From the NCBI RefSeq assembly GCF_002844575.1, contig NZ_PIQO01000015.1:1-64000 (forward strand): a DNA stretch of 64,000 bases, written 5' to 3'. The position numbers were made by a program, and so were the translations under genes. Source of the stretch: Heyndrickxia camelliae. Its GTDB lineage: Bacteria; Bacillota; Bacilli; Bacillales; Bacillaceae_C. Positions 1-8,503 of the stretch are shown piece after piece (position 1 is the first letter of the stretch; each line of letters begins with the position of its first letter). The notes below the pieces were generated by a model, which saw only the letters and a list, made by a program, of their open reading frames with translations, ran no database searches and was not told the origin of the DNA.

Positions 1-77
1 TCTTCTTTAGTATTTAGTTTTGAGGGAATAAACCTCACAACAAATGAAAGTTATTTTGCCCTTGGCAAAAAACTCAG

Positions 78-195
<118 letters not shown>

Positions 196-204
196 ACGTA
201 TGGA

Positions 205-235
205 AGAGGCATCCCATTTGGATGCCTCTTTTTGT
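205..235 (+). terminator. Intrinsic terminator of the rRNA operon
   Basis: A perfect 10-bp stem (AGAGGCATCC at 205-214 with GGATGCCTCT at 220-229) is followed directly by a T-rich tract. It sits ten bases after the 5S gene, as expected for rrn termination. Confidence 0.93.
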
Positions 236-323
236 CTTTTGAAATCTATGGGTGTTTTTTCCTGAATCGTTGATAAAATAATAGAATGGAAAATGACAAA
301 AAAGTAATAGGGGGATTATAAAA

Positions 324-1175
324 TTGAGAAACAATTCGAATGAAGCTATTCCGCTGATCCTTGATTTTTGCCATTGGTTAAAAGAACAAAAGAAATCTCC
401 AGGAACTATTACAACATACAAGCGGGAAATAGAAAGATTTCAAGAATGGCTTCAACAGAAACAAAGTAATCTGGAGGACCTAACAAAGAGCGATATTCAA
501 GACTATATTCTTTTTTTAGAACAACAGCAAAAAAGCTTAGCAACGATTGATAAAACAATGGGTGCAATACGTACGTTTGCAAAATTTTTAGAAAAACCAG
601 ACTTAACTTTTGGCATAAAATTGGAGCCTGTTGTAAAAGAAGATATTGAGACGTTGTCAGACGAGCAATACGAATTATTACTGAGGGAAGTAAAAGAGGA
701 CGGTAATCTACGGGATATAGCTATTGTTTACATGCTATTGCACACAGGAATACGCGTCTCGGAGCTATGTAGTTTAAATCGCAACAATGTTGACTTTTTA
801 AAAAATCAGTTAATCATTGAAAAGGCTGAAAATAAGCGAAGTATTCCTCTTTCAAAAGAGTTAAGCATGCACCTAGAAAATTATCTAACTTTTCACTCAT
901 CGGAAGATGCTATTTTTATTACAAAATCAGGTGAACGCATCACGGAACGAGCTGTTCAATACATGCTGAAGAAATACAATGTCAATCCGAATAAGTTACG
1001 ACATACCTTTTGTCAACGACTTGTCGATGCTAGGGTTGATTTAGATATTGTTTCTAGACTTGCTGGGATTAAAGACCTTAATGTAATTAAAAGATATGTA
1101 AAAAGGTCGTCATTAAACAGAAGTAGGTTGGAAGAGGTAATAAATAATACGTTTATAAACGATACACTAGGATAG
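324..1175 (+). CDS. Tyrosine recombinase, XerC/XerD-like
   Basis: This 283-residue protein has the two-part layout of a Xer-type tyrosine recombinase: an N-terminal SAM-like DNA-binding domain (about residues 7-90) and a C-terminal catalytic domain (about 105-275). Arg144 in TGIRVSEL, a candidate Lys171, Arg226 in KLRHTF and the nucleophile candidate Tyr258 in KRYVK are visible. Two usual catalytic positions differ: the first His of the H-x-x-R motif is Asn223, and the LGH-type His is Ile249 in AGIKD. The TTG start is chosen because GGGGG lies about nine bases upstream. The gene stands alone just after the 5S terminator, with no phage genes nearby. Family members cut and rejoin DNA at short inverted sites. 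With the substitutions, activity is uncertain, and a regulatory or degenerate role is possible. Confidence 0.88.
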   Translation: MRNNSNEAIPLILDFCHWLKEQKKSPGTITTYKREIERFQEWLQQKQSNLEDLTKSDIQDYILFLEQQQKSLATIDKTMGAIRTFAKFLEKPDLTFGIKLEPVVKEDIETLSDEQYELLLREVKEDGNLRDIAIVYMLLHTGIRVSELCSLNRNNVDFLKNQLIIEKAENKRSIPLSKELSMHLENYLTFHSSEDAIFITKSGERITERAVQYMLKKYNVNPNKLRHTFCQRLVDARVDLDIVSRLAGIKDLNVIKRYVKRSSLNRSRLEEVINNTFINDTLG

Positions 1176-1362
1176 GTTGCCTATCCTTTTTCACTATTGT
1201 ATATTAAACGAAAGAATTATGTTCCTCCGTCTACGCCAATAATACTCTGTAAATGGAATGTAAAAGTAAGCAAATTCATTAATCCATCCCAATCAAGGAA
1301 GAGCAAAAAATGTAAATAAGTATATGATTTTTAATGTAAATACTTAAGTGGAGGGATGAACA

Positions 1363-1830
1363 ATGCAGAAGCTTACACCAATTCATTTCACATCTAAGAG
1401 CTTAAGTTCCAATGCTCCTTTACCTCTATAGAAATGCAAAGCTTTGGGCTACCTATATGGGAAATAGTTTGTCAAAGCAAACTCTGTTAAACATGTTGAA
1501 GATCCGAATATTAAATATTACTTGGAAATGCATTAAACTTGTCTCTGGGATTTTTGCAAATGATGGTGGATTTTTTTAAAATGGAAACTCCCCATCCTTA
1601 TTGGCATTACGGAAGAAGATGTAAATTTAGTTACCCCATTTGAAAAGGCAGATATGTGTTCCATGAAAATTCTAAAGCGGTAAATGGCAGAAGGGATATA
1701 GGTTTAATGTACGGAAAATGTTTTCTTATTAAATTGATGACGGTGTTAGTCTCGAATTAAAAATGGTTGGATGCAGCAGCCTCTAAATGCAGTTGATAGG
1801 GAATAGCAAGCTTCACGTAAAAAGGGGACT
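1363..1830 (+). pseudogene. Decayed DUF3231 (spore-coat-like, ferritin-like) gene
   Basis: The region 1176-1903 has no intact gene but holds the wreck of a DUF3231 gene. A ribosome site (GGAGGG) precedes an ATG at 1363 whose frame stops after about 22 codons. Other frames then continue with family-like segments in the right order: LWATYMGNSLSKQTLL, ITEEDVNLVTPF, RRDIGLMYGK and GWMQQPLNAVDR near 1764-1800. Intact DUF3231 proteins are roughly 330 residues with two repeats; here only about one repeat length remains, with several frameshifts and stops. The family assignment rests on remembered motifs such as TEEDVN and a W-x-x-P-x-x-VDR block. Confidence 0.75.
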
Positions 1831-1930
1831 AACTAATTAAATCAAGTGTTAACCGTTTGCAGGAAAAAAGGGCCTTCTTGTTGAAATAATTGATTCACAG
1901 CGAATGGTGAATGAATATTGGAGGCTCTGT

Positions 1931-2404
1931 ATGAATTATATTATGGATTTAAGAAAAGTAGTTGGAACTCGACCCCTAATAATGGCTGGAGCATGTGTTA
2001 TTGTGGCGGATAAGAATAGAAGAATTTTATTGCAACTGCGTAAGGATAATAATTGCTGGGCTATTGCCGGCGGGGCTTTGGAGTTAGGAGAGTCATTAGA
2101 ACAAGCGGCAAAACGAGAATTATTTGAAGAGACTGGGTTAGTTGCAAAGAATTTAACTCTGTTTAATGTTTATTCCGGAGAAGATTTTTACTATAAATAT
2201 CCGCATGGAGATGAGGTATATAATGTTGTGACTGCTTACATATGTACTGAATATGAAGGGGAATTGAGGAAACAGGAAAGCGAGGTTCAGGATCTACAGT
2301 TTTTTAGTTTGAAAGAACTGCCTTTGAACCTTAGCCCTGTTGACAGGCCAATTATTAGAGAATATATTCAATCTGTTAAATCAAATAATAAAGCCCCCTT
2401 CTAA
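1931..2404 (+). CDS. Nudix hydrolase
   Basis: The 157-residue protein contains a complete Nudix box, starting at GGALELGE and ending in RELFEETGL, which fits G-x5-E-x7-REUxEExGU. Nudix enzymes cleave nucleoside diphosphates linked to another moiety, using Mg2+ held by the REUxEE glutamates. The ATG at 1931 is preferred over one at 1904 because GGAGG lies seven bases before it, while the earlier codon has no ribosome site. The substrate cannot be read from sequence. The gene stands alone after a decayed gene and converges on the MetE-like gene. Confidence 0.9.
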   Translation: MNYIMDLRKVVGTRPLIMAGACVIVADKNRRILLQLRKDNNCWAIAGGALELGESLEQAAKRELFEETGLVAKNLTLFNVYSGEDFYYKYPHGDEVYNVVTAYICTEYEGELRKQESEVQDLQFFSLKELPLNLSPVDRPIIREYIQSVKSNNKAPF

Positions 2405-2420
2405 GCTAGAGGAGGCTTCC
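2383..2420 (-). terminator. Terminator of the MetE-like gene
   Basis: AAGCCCCCTTCT (2391-2402) pairs imperfectly with AGAGGAGGCTT (2408-2418). Read on the minus strand, the stem is followed by a T-rich stretch, so it best serves the minus-strand gene ending at 2427. It also overlaps the stop codon of the Nudix gene and may work both ways. Confidence 0.6.
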
Positions 2421-2426
2421 TGCCTA

Positions 2427-3554
2427 TTAAATGGTACCCCAAATACTTTCAGCAATTTCAATCACGTGTTTAATCTTATTCCATTGATTCTCTTCCGTTA
2501 ATTTATTGCCTTCCTCGGTACTGGCAAAACCGCATTGAGGACTTAGCGCTAGATTTTCTAAAGGAATAGATTGGCTTGCTTCTTTTATTCTTTTTCGTAT
2601 TTTATCTGCTTCTTCAAGTTCTGGAAACTTAGATGTTATGAGCCCTAATACAACAGTTAGATGATCCCGTTTGAAGCTTTTCAAAGGCTCAAAATCACCT
2701 GAGCGATCATCATCGTATTCAAGAAAAAGGCCGTCAACATTTAAATTGGCAAATATAGCATCGGATATCGTATCATATCCGCCACTTGTGATATAAGTTG
2801 ACCGGAAGTTTCCCCTGCAAATATGCATGGTAATTAACATATCATCAGGCTTTTTAGAAATGGCATCATTTAAACATCGAACCCTGCTATCGATTATGTC
2901 ATGTACATCCTTGCCGTGTTTTTCAACTACTGCTTTTATACGCTCTTCCGAAACAAAATCAATCCATGAAGTATCATCTAATTGAAGATAACGGCAGCCT
3001 GCATCATAGAAAGCTTGAATGGCCTTTTGGTATGCGGAAACTGTATCATGATAGAACTGCTCTTGGTTATCTTGATAATATTCATCTCCCTGAATTCTAG
3101 TAAAAAGCATATTCGGGCTAGGAATCGAGAACTTAGCAACCTGGCTTCCATCGCCGTATTTGTCTACTGCTTGTTTTAAAAACGTAAAATGTTCTAACAT
3201 ATAGTGACCATTAAAATCTACTTTGCCCACAACTTTAATGGCATGATTTTTGGGCTTGTCGCCTTTAAAATTATTGATATATTCCGCTTCAAACTGATCT
3301 ACGCCATCTAATCCTGCCAAAAAGTCCAGATGCCAATACGAGCGTCTAAACTCACCATCTGTGATAGATTTTAGCCCAACTTCAATTTCCTTTTGAACAA
3401 GCTTTTCGATTTCAGCATCTTCTACGTTTTTAAGAGTATCTTTATCAATCTCTCCATTTAAAAAAGCCTTTCTTGCCTCTTTGATGGGTTTTGTTCGCAG
3501 AAAACTACCTACGTGATCTGCTCTGAATGGTGCTTTAACAATTGTTTTAGTCAT
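2427..3554 (-). CDS. yxjG: MetE-like methionine synthase family protein (YxjG/YxjH type)
   Basis: The 375-residue protein matches the short YxjG/YxjH branch of cobalamin-independent methionine synthase, which keeps only the C-terminal catalytic barrel of MetE. Family features seen are the start KAPFRADHVGSFLR, the substrate-site segment YLQLDDTSWI, MHICRGN (metal-ligand His and Cys) and LALSPQCGFAS near the C-terminus (last metal-ligand Cys). Enzymes of this type transfer a methyl group to homocysteine or a close thiol, but the physiological methyl donor of this short branch is unsettled. The gene is preceded by its own SAM-I riboswitch, so it should be expressed when SAM is low. YxjG and YxjH are near-identical paralogues in B. 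subtilis, so the symbol marks the family only. Confidence 0.9.
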   Translation of the reverse strand: MTKTIVKAPFRADHVGSFLRTKPIKEARKAFLNGEIDKDTLKNVEDAEIEKLVQKEIEVGLKSITDGEFRRSYWHLDFLAGLDGVDQFEAEYINNFKGDKPKNHAIKVVGKVDFNGHYMLEHFTFLKQAVDKYGDGSQVAKFSIPSPNMLFTRIQGDEYYQDNQEQFYHDTVSAYQKAIQAFYDAGCRYLQLDDTSWIDFVSEERIKAVVEKHGKDVHDIIDSRVRCLNDAISKKPDDMLITMHICRGNFRSTYITSGGYDTISDAIFANLNVDGLFLEYDDDRSGDFEPLKSFKRDHLTVVLGLITSKFPELEEADKIRKRIKEASQSIPLENLALSPQCGFASTEEGNKLTEENQWNKIKHVIEIAESIWGTI

Positions 3555-3570
3555 ATTTTTTCCCTCTTTC

Positions 3571-3732
3571 CTATAAAAAATAAAAAACTCTTCTTACCAA
3601 TAAGAAGAGGGTCAATAAATAATCCGTTCTCTTCTTATCTTCAAGCGTTCGCTACTGGAATTGGCACAGTACTAATTTAGTCTGTTGCCGAGGCTTCAAA
3701 GGGCCAGTCCCTCCACCTCTCTGGATAAGAAT
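3571..3732 (-). promoter_or_regulatory. SAM-I (S-box) riboswitch with terminator, upstream of the MetE-like gene
   Basis: Read on the minus strand, the leader shows the S-box core: CTTATCCAGAGAGGTGGAGG, then GGACTGGCCC, then GCCTCGGCAAC and the closing GATAAGAAG. A terminator follows: CTCTTCTTA (minus-strand copy at 3601-3609) with TAAGAAGAG (3588-3596) and a T-rich tail at 3571-3587. The closing strand of P1 can pair with the first terminator arm, giving the usual antiterminator. SAM binding should therefore end transcription before the gene. Confidence 0.96.
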
Positions 3733-3757
3733 ATTCAAAAATATTTAACTATAAGTT

Positions 3758-3786
3758 AAGTTACACCTGATCTGATATTCTGTCAA
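3758..3786 (-). promoter_or_regulatory. Sigma-A promoter for the S-box leader
   Basis: On the minus strand, a perfect -35 TTGACA (3781-3786) is followed, after 17 bases, by TAACTT (3758-3763), a fair -10. It lies about 26 bases upstream of the S-box aptamer. The rest of 3733-4020 carries little else. Confidence 0.6.
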
Positions 3787-3864
3787 CTATTAATCATTTA
3801 CTTATATGTCTTAGTTTCGTATAATTTTAAATGTTATAAAAATTTTGCGAGGAGGGGATTAATA

Positions 3865-3930
3865 ATGACATCCTTGAATTGTATATCAAGAAAGTATTAC
3901 GATGGTGAGTGCCCCTCGGGATTAAGTTAA
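3865..3930 (+). CDS. Possible 21-codon ORF with a strong ribosome site
   Basis: GAGGAGGGG lies six bases before an ATG that opens a 21-codon frame (MTSLNCISRKYYDGECPSGLS). An imperfect inverted repeat at about 3957-3988, with T residues after it, could be its terminator or an attenuator for the acetyltransferase gene downstream. I recognise no family. It may be a leader peptide, the stub of a lost gene, or chance. Confidence 0.25.
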   Translation: MTSLNCISRKYYDGECPSGLS

Positions 3931-4020
3931 GAAGTATAGAAAAGATGTATAAATCTAAGGCCTTCGTAGTTTGCAAAGGTCTTATTTAGTTTAATTAATT
4001 ATGGGAAGAGGAGCAAAATT

Positions 4021-4608
4021 ATGAAGATTAGACCATATGAAATATGCGATGAAATTGGATGGGTTAGATGCAGAGTCCTGTCCTTTTTGGATACTGCCTA
4101 CTTTGACAATGTATTAAAGGAAAAGGAAATTTATAGTAATCCAGCAATCGAATTAGTCGCTGAGGAAGAGGGACAAATTGTAGGATTAATAGATGTGGAG
4201 TTTGAAATAGAAGAAGGGACTGTATGCTCGAGAGGAACAGGACTTGGTGGAATGATTTGGCATATTGCGGTGCATCCTGATTTTAGAAGAAAGGGGATTG
4301 GTACAGAACTTTTATTAGCAGCAGAAAAGCAAGCAAAATCAAAAGGACTTAATCGTTTGGAAGCGTGGACAAGGGATGATAGATGGGTGAATGCTTGGTA
4401 TGAGAATAGCGGATTTACGAAAGTAGAATCCTATTTTCATGTATATATAGATGGCGGACAGGAATTAGCAGGTGCAATCAAGAGTGAGGTTCCTAATCTT
4501 TACCCTGTCCAAGCATTTGCTCATTACGTAGGAAATGAGTTAGGAGCAGTAAAAGGTAAATTTAAAAGGGTGCACGAATGTATTTGTTATGAAAAAGCTT
4601 TGGATTAA
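4021..4608 (+). CDS. GNAT-family N-acetyltransferase
   Basis: The 195-residue protein has the GNAT fold signature: WHIAVHPDFRRKGIGTEL is the beta4 strand with the acetyl-CoA pyrophosphate loop (R-R-K-G-I-G), and WYENSGF is the typical beta5/alpha4 end. GNAT enzymes move an acetyl group from acetyl-CoA to an amine. A GAGG ribosome site lies before the ATG. It is the first of five same-strand genes with short gaps (Nudix, GNAT, ANT(6)-like and P-loop kinase follow), which looks like a small set of metabolite- or antibiotic-modifying genes. The acceptor is unknown. Confidence 0.88.
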   Translation: MKIRPYEICDEIGWVRCRVLSFLDTAYFDNVLKEKEIYSNPAIELVAEEEGQIVGLIDVEFEIEEGTVCSRGTGLGGMIWHIAVHPDFRRKGIGTELLLAAEKQAKSKGLNRLEAWTRDDRWVNAWYENSGFTKVESYFHVYIDGGQELAGAIKSEVPNLYPVQAFAHYVGNELGAVKGKFKRVHECICYEKALD

Positions 4609-4628
4609 TTTTTATAGGGGTGCGTTTT

Positions 4629-5099
4629 ATGGAAAAGCCATTTCACCATTTAGTAAGAGGAATATTGTTGCAGGATGGCAAGGTATTACTGGCAAAAGCA
4701 AAGGGAAATAGGAACTCATTCCTGCCGGGGGGCCATATTGAATTCAGAGAAAGTGCAAAGGATGCATTAAGCAGAGAGATGGCTGAGGAATTAGGGATAG
4801 CTTGTGAGGTCAGCAACTTTATTGGTATCGTAGAGCACAAATGGGAGAAAAAAGGGGCAGTAAATTGTGAGGTGAATCAATTATTTGAGGTAACAACCAA
4901 TGAATTAAACTGCGTTCTAAATCCTAAATCAAAAGAAACCCATATCGAATTTTTTTGGTGTCATATTGACTGCATAGAGGAAAGTAGTTTACAGCCATAT
5001 CCACTAAAGAAAATCATAAGAAGTTATTGGACGAATAGGAATATGACTTTTTGGGAATCCACTCTCCACGAGGAGATTGACGAATTTAATAGGAATTAA
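4629..5099 (+). CDS. Nudix hydrolase
   Basis: The 156-residue protein holds a full Nudix box (GGHIEFRE, then REMAEELGI after seven residues). The ATG at 4629 is chosen over the in-frame GTG at 4620 because GGGG at 4617-4620 lies eight bases before it. The segment KPFHHLVRGILLQDGKVLLA is the usual first strand of the fold. It starts 20 bases after the GNAT gene and is probably cotranscribed with it. The substrate is not evident. Confidence 0.88.
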   Translation: MEKPFHHLVRGILLQDGKVLLAKAKGNRNSFLPGGHIEFRESAKDALSREMAEELGIACEVSNFIGIVEHKWEKKGAVNCEVNQLFEVTTNELNCVLNPKSKETHIEFFWCHIDCIEESSLQPYPLKKIIRSYWTNRNMTFWESTLHEEIDEFNRN

Positions 5100-5168
5100 G
5101 GATTTCTTGGCAAAATAGAATTCTTGTAAGCAAGTGTAAAAATTTTATGACAAGGAGGGTGACGATAC

Positions 5169-5738
5169 ATGAACATAGAAGCAGTGTTTACTGACTTCCC
5201 AGTATTAAAGTCAGATCGTATAACGCTAGGTAAAATTAATGAAGGTCATCTGGACGAAGTTTTCGACATTTATCATAACGACCGAGTATTTGAATTCTGT
5301 GGAATTATACCTAAGCATAAAAAAGAAACAGTTAGGAAGATGATTGGACATTTTGAACGGGATTTTCATAAAAGATCGAGAGTCAAATGGGGAATATTGA
5401 ATAATGAGGATCAAAAATTAATTGGAATAATCGAAGCTCTAGACTTTAACCAAAAAGTAAATATGATCACCATCGGATATTTTTTAGCCGAAGCTTTTTG
5501 GGGCAGAGGATTTGCAACAGAGTCGGTTAAAGTATTGCTAGAATTTCTTTTCGAGAAAGTTCATATAAATAGGGTTCAGGCAGAGGTAATGCCATCAAAT
5601 AACCATTCAAAGAAAGTTCTGTTGAAAAATGGTTTTATTAAAGAGGGCACTTTACGACAAGCAACTCTTTGGTCCGGGAAGGGAATAGTAGATTTAGAAA
5701 TCTATGGGCTTCTAAAGAAGGATTATGCAAAAGGATGA
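5169..5738 (+). CDS. GNAT acetyltransferase, RimJ/RimL-like
   Basis: This 189-residue protein has the RimJ/RimL layout: LKSDRITLGKINEGHLDEVF at the start, then GYFLAEAFWGRGFATESVK with the acetyl-CoA loop (W-G-R-G-F-A-T-E), and NNHSKKVLLKNGFIKEGTLR near the C-terminus. Relatives acetylate N-terminal amines of proteins or free amines of small molecules. A strong ribosome site (AAGGAGGGTGA) precedes the ATG. It lies in the same run as the flanking Nudix and ANT(6)-like genes. Confidence 0.9.
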   Translation: MNIEAVFTDFPVLKSDRITLGKINEGHLDEVFDIYHNDRVFEFCGIIPKHKKETVRKMIGHFERDFHKRSRVKWGILNNEDQKLIGIIEALDFNQKVNMITIGYFLAEAFWGRGFATESVKVLLEFLFEKVHINRVQAEVMPSNNHSKKVLLKNGFIKEGTLRQATLWSGKGIVDLEIYGLLKKDYAKG

Positions 5739-5781
5739 AGGGTAAATAGATTTTTGAAAAACTAATTTTTGGAGGGTGTTC

Positions 5782-6663
5782 ATGAGAAGCGAAAAAGAGA
5801 TGTTCGAGCTAATCCTAGGAATAGCGAAGGAAGATGAAAGAATCCGTGCTGTATATATGAATGGTTCTAGAACAAATCCCAATGTTCCGAAAGATGTTTT
5901 TCAAGATTACGATATTGTTTACGTAGTGACCGAAACGGCCTCATTTATAAAGGATGAAAACTGGATTGGAATTTTTGGAGAATTATTAATACTTCAAGAG
6001 CCTGACAAAGTTGACAAGAGCCTTGGAATGGATATGAATTATGAACGGTCCTACGGATATTTAATGCTTTTCACAGACGGAAATCGTATCGATCTTCATA
6101 TAGAAACGAAGGAGAGTATGGTGGAAGGGTACACCAAAGATAAGCTCACAATTCCTCTTTTAGATAAAGATAACATATTGCCGCCTATCCCTGCTCCTAC
6201 AGATAAAGACTATCATGTGAAAAGGCCAACAGAACCAATGTTTATGGGGTGCTGTAATGATTTTTGGTGGTGTTTACAAAATGTTGCAAAAGGGATATGG
6301 AGAGATGAATTGCCATACGCAAAGCAAATGTTTGAGTATGTCATAAGGGGAAGATTGGATGAGATGGTATCATGGTGGATAGGAATCAAAAATGATTTTC
6401 AAATTTCTGCTGGAAAAATGGGAAAGTATTTTAAAAAGTATCTTCCTGAATCCTATTGGAAGAAGTATGAAATGACTTATTCAGATTATCACTATAATAA
6501 CTTCTGGAATTCTATTTTTGTTACATGTGATTTATTTAGAATACTAGCGAAGGAAGTTGCAAATACTCTCTCTTTTGCATATCCATTCAAAGACGATGAA
6601 AATATGACAAAATATCTAGAGCACGTTCAAAAATTGCCTTCTGACGTTAATGAAATATTTTGA
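5782..6663 (+). CDS. Aminoglycoside 6-adenylyltransferase-like protein (ANT(6)/AadK family)
   Basis: The 293-residue protein begins like AadK and other ANT(6) enzymes (MRSEKEMFELILGIAKEDER) and carries the nucleotidyltransferase motif GSRTNPN, followed by the Asp pair in DYDIVYVV and a further Asp in DGNRIDLHI. These residues bind the metal and ATP. The C-terminal half (FMGCCNDFWWC, AKQMFEYVIRG) matches the substrate domain. The length is normal for the family. Known members adenylylate streptomycin; chromosomal Bacillus copies often give low-level resistance. GGAGGG five bases before the ATG decides the start. Whether this copy confers resistance is not shown. Confidence 0.87.
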   Translation: MRSEKEMFELILGIAKEDERIRAVYMNGSRTNPNVPKDVFQDYDIVYVVTETASFIKDENWIGIFGELLILQEPDKVDKSLGMDMNYERSYGYLMLFTDGNRIDLHIETKESMVEGYTKDKLTIPLLDKDNILPPIPAPTDKDYHVKRPTEPMFMGCCNDFWWCLQNVAKGIWRDELPYAKQMFEYVIRGRLDEMVSWWIGIKNDFQISAGKMGKYFKKYLPESYWKKYEMTYSDYHYNNFWNSIFVTCDLFRILAKEVANTLSFAYPFKDDENMTKYLEHVQKLPSDVNEIF

Positions 6664-6684
6664 ACCTTGTAAAGGTGGTTCCCA

Positions 6685-7278
6685 TTGGAAGATAAAATGC
6701 ACATGATATTAAGAGAAATTGCAAGAATTGAAGCAGGGCAACGGTATATTCTCGGAGTAGATGGCTTAAGCCGTTCAGGGAAAACAACTTTGGTAACAAA
6801 GCTCAAACAATGCTTCCTGGAGGAAAATATAGCTGTCTTTGTTTTTCATATAGATGATTATATTGTAGAAAGAAAAAGGCGATATAACACTGATTATGAA
6901 CAATGGCACGAATATTACCATTTGCAATGGGATGTTGAGTGGTTAAAGGAAAATTTCTTCAAACAACTAAGCTGTGGAGAAATATTATCTCTTTCAACCT
7001 ATGATGATCTTTCTGATACGCATGATTTACAGGAGATTAAAACCCCTAAAACTGGTCTTATTATAGTAGAAGGAGTATTCCTGCAAAGAAAAGAGTGGAG
7101 AAGCTACTTCGACTATATAATTTATTTTGATTGCCCAAGGGAAACGAGATTTAAGCGAGAAAAGGAAGAAACTCAACAAGATATTGAAAAGTTTAGACAC
7201 CGATATTGGAAGGCGGAAGATTATTATTTGGAGACTGAACTACCTTTGGAAAAGGCCGACCTTATTATACAATGCTAG
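6685..7278 (+). CDS. P-loop kinase, uridine kinase-like
   Basis: The 197-residue protein has a Walker A motif (GVDGLSRSGKTT, near residue 25) and an acidic DDY near residue 57, as in the uridine/phosphoribulokinase-like NTPases, plus IIVEGVFLQ as a Walker B-like strand and FKREKEE as a lid region. Such enzymes phosphorylate small molecules with ATP. The start is TTG, with AAAGGTGG six bases upstream. It begins 21 bases after the ANT(6)-like gene, the last member of that run. The substrate is unknown. Confidence 0.8.
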   Translation: MEDKMHMILREIARIEAGQRYILGVDGLSRSGKTTLVTKLKQCFLEENIAVFVFHIDDYIVERKRRYNTDYEQWHEYYHLQWDVEWLKENFFKQLSCGEILSLSTYDDLSDTHDLQEIKTPKTGLIIVEGVFLQRKEWRSYFDYIIYFDCPRETRFKREKEETQQDIEKFRHRYWKAEDYYLETELPLEKADLIIQC

Positions 7279-7525
7279 AGCAGTCGATAAGTAAATCAAA
7301 GATTGCAATAGAAGTATAACTTATTGGACATACATTCCGCTAATAGTGAAAAGCGGGTCCATTTTCCGTAAACTTTGGCAAATAGCAGACACATGGTCTG
7401 AAAACACCTTGAAATTTATGATTTTGATTATTATATTTCGGGTCCCCAGAGTGATATACTGGTGAAAGCTGTAGAATGAAAGACAAATTTTAAATATAAA
7501 ATATACGAAAGAGAGGGAGACGAAT

Positions 7526-8359
7526 GTGAAAATCGAATGGAAAGAAATACTTTCTAAAAAAATCCTGACGGAAGCAAAAGGATATTTAGATGTTGGATTT
7601 ACACATTCATTGAATCCTTACAGTGGTTGTGCATTTTCTTGCAAGTACTGTTATGTAAGGGAAATGCCGATTCAAAGATTTAAAGATACTCCTTGGGGAG
7701 AATGGTTAGAGATAAAAACAAATGCAGCGGAAAATTACCGAAATGAAATGATAAAACTGCGTAAGAAAAACAAGCCCGTAAATATCTTTATGTCCTCCGC
7801 AACAGATCCATACCAGCCAATGGAGCGGAAGGCAGCCATAACTAGAAGGATATTAGAAGAAATGATGGAGCATCCCCCTGATTTTCTGCAAATTCAAACG
7901 CGGAGCCCACTTATTACACGAGATATCGATTTAATAAATCAATTGAAAGCTAAATGTGATGTCCTAGTATCGATGACCATTGAAACGGATAGAGAAGATG
8001 TAAAAAGAATATTTGCTCCATATGCACCAGGTATTAAAATCCGTCTAAAAGCTTTAAAGGAAGTTCATGATAAAGGAATATCTACCCAGGCATCTATTTC
8101 TCCTGTATTGCCATTTACCCCTGATTTTCCAAATGTATTAAATGGAATAGTGGATCATATTTGGATAGATACTCTAAGTATTGGGGATGGTGCCATGGGG
8201 AAACGCTCCGAAAGATTAGGGATGCCTAAATTGTTTCAGGAACACGAACTATCGAAATGGTATCAACAAGAAATCCATGTAAAGGTCGAAAAATATTTTA
8301 AACAATATTTTCCAAGTGACATGATTCGAGTATCTAAAAACGAGGCTTTTCTAAAATAA
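7526..8359 (+). CDS. Radical SAM protein, SplB-like
   Basis: The 277-residue protein has the radical SAM cluster motif in NPYSGCAFSCKYCYVR (C-x3-C-x2-C), which holds the 4Fe-4S cluster that cleaves SAM. IFMSSATDPYQPMERK and QTRSPLITRDIDL match the group of uncharacterised radical SAM proteins related to spore photoproduct lyase. It lacks the extra N-terminal domain of SplB. The start is GTG at 7526 (the ATG two bases earlier is out of frame), with GAGAGGGAG upstream. It stands alone; the substrate is unknown. Confidence 0.88.
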   Translation: MKIEWKEILSKKILTEAKGYLDVGFTHSLNPYSGCAFSCKYCYVREMPIQRFKDTPWGEWLEIKTNAAENYRNEMIKLRKKNKPVNIFMSSATDPYQPMERKAAITRRILEEMMEHPPDFLQIQTRSPLITRDIDLINQLKAKCDVLVSMTIETDREDVKRIFAPYAPGIKIRLKALKEVHDKGISTQASISPVLPFTPDFPNVLNGIVDHIWIDTLSIGDGAMGKRSERLGMPKLFQEHELSKWYQQEIHVKVEKYFKQYFPSDMIRVSKNEAFLK

Positions 8360-8440
8360 ATGATTCATCTTAAGTTTCTTCATATGCCGAGCTATAACAA
8401 TACGGAAAAATGAATAAAGCATTTGAAATGATATTAAAAG

Positions 8441-8490
8441 TTGACTTTTAAATGCAATTGGAGATATTATAGATATATTAAATCTATAAT
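8441..8490 (+). promoter_or_regulatory. Promoter and palindromic operator of the Rrf2 gene
   Basis: A -35 box TTGACT (8441-8446) and a -10 box TATTAT (8465-8470) are 18 bases apart. A perfect palindrome with 9-base arms ATTATAGAT (8466-8474) and ATCTATAAT (8482-8490) overlaps the -10 and the start point. A repressor bound here would block the promoter, so the Rrf2 protein encoded 14 bases later probably represses itself. Confidence 0.75.
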
Positions 8491-8503
8491 AGAAGGTGAA
8501 AAA

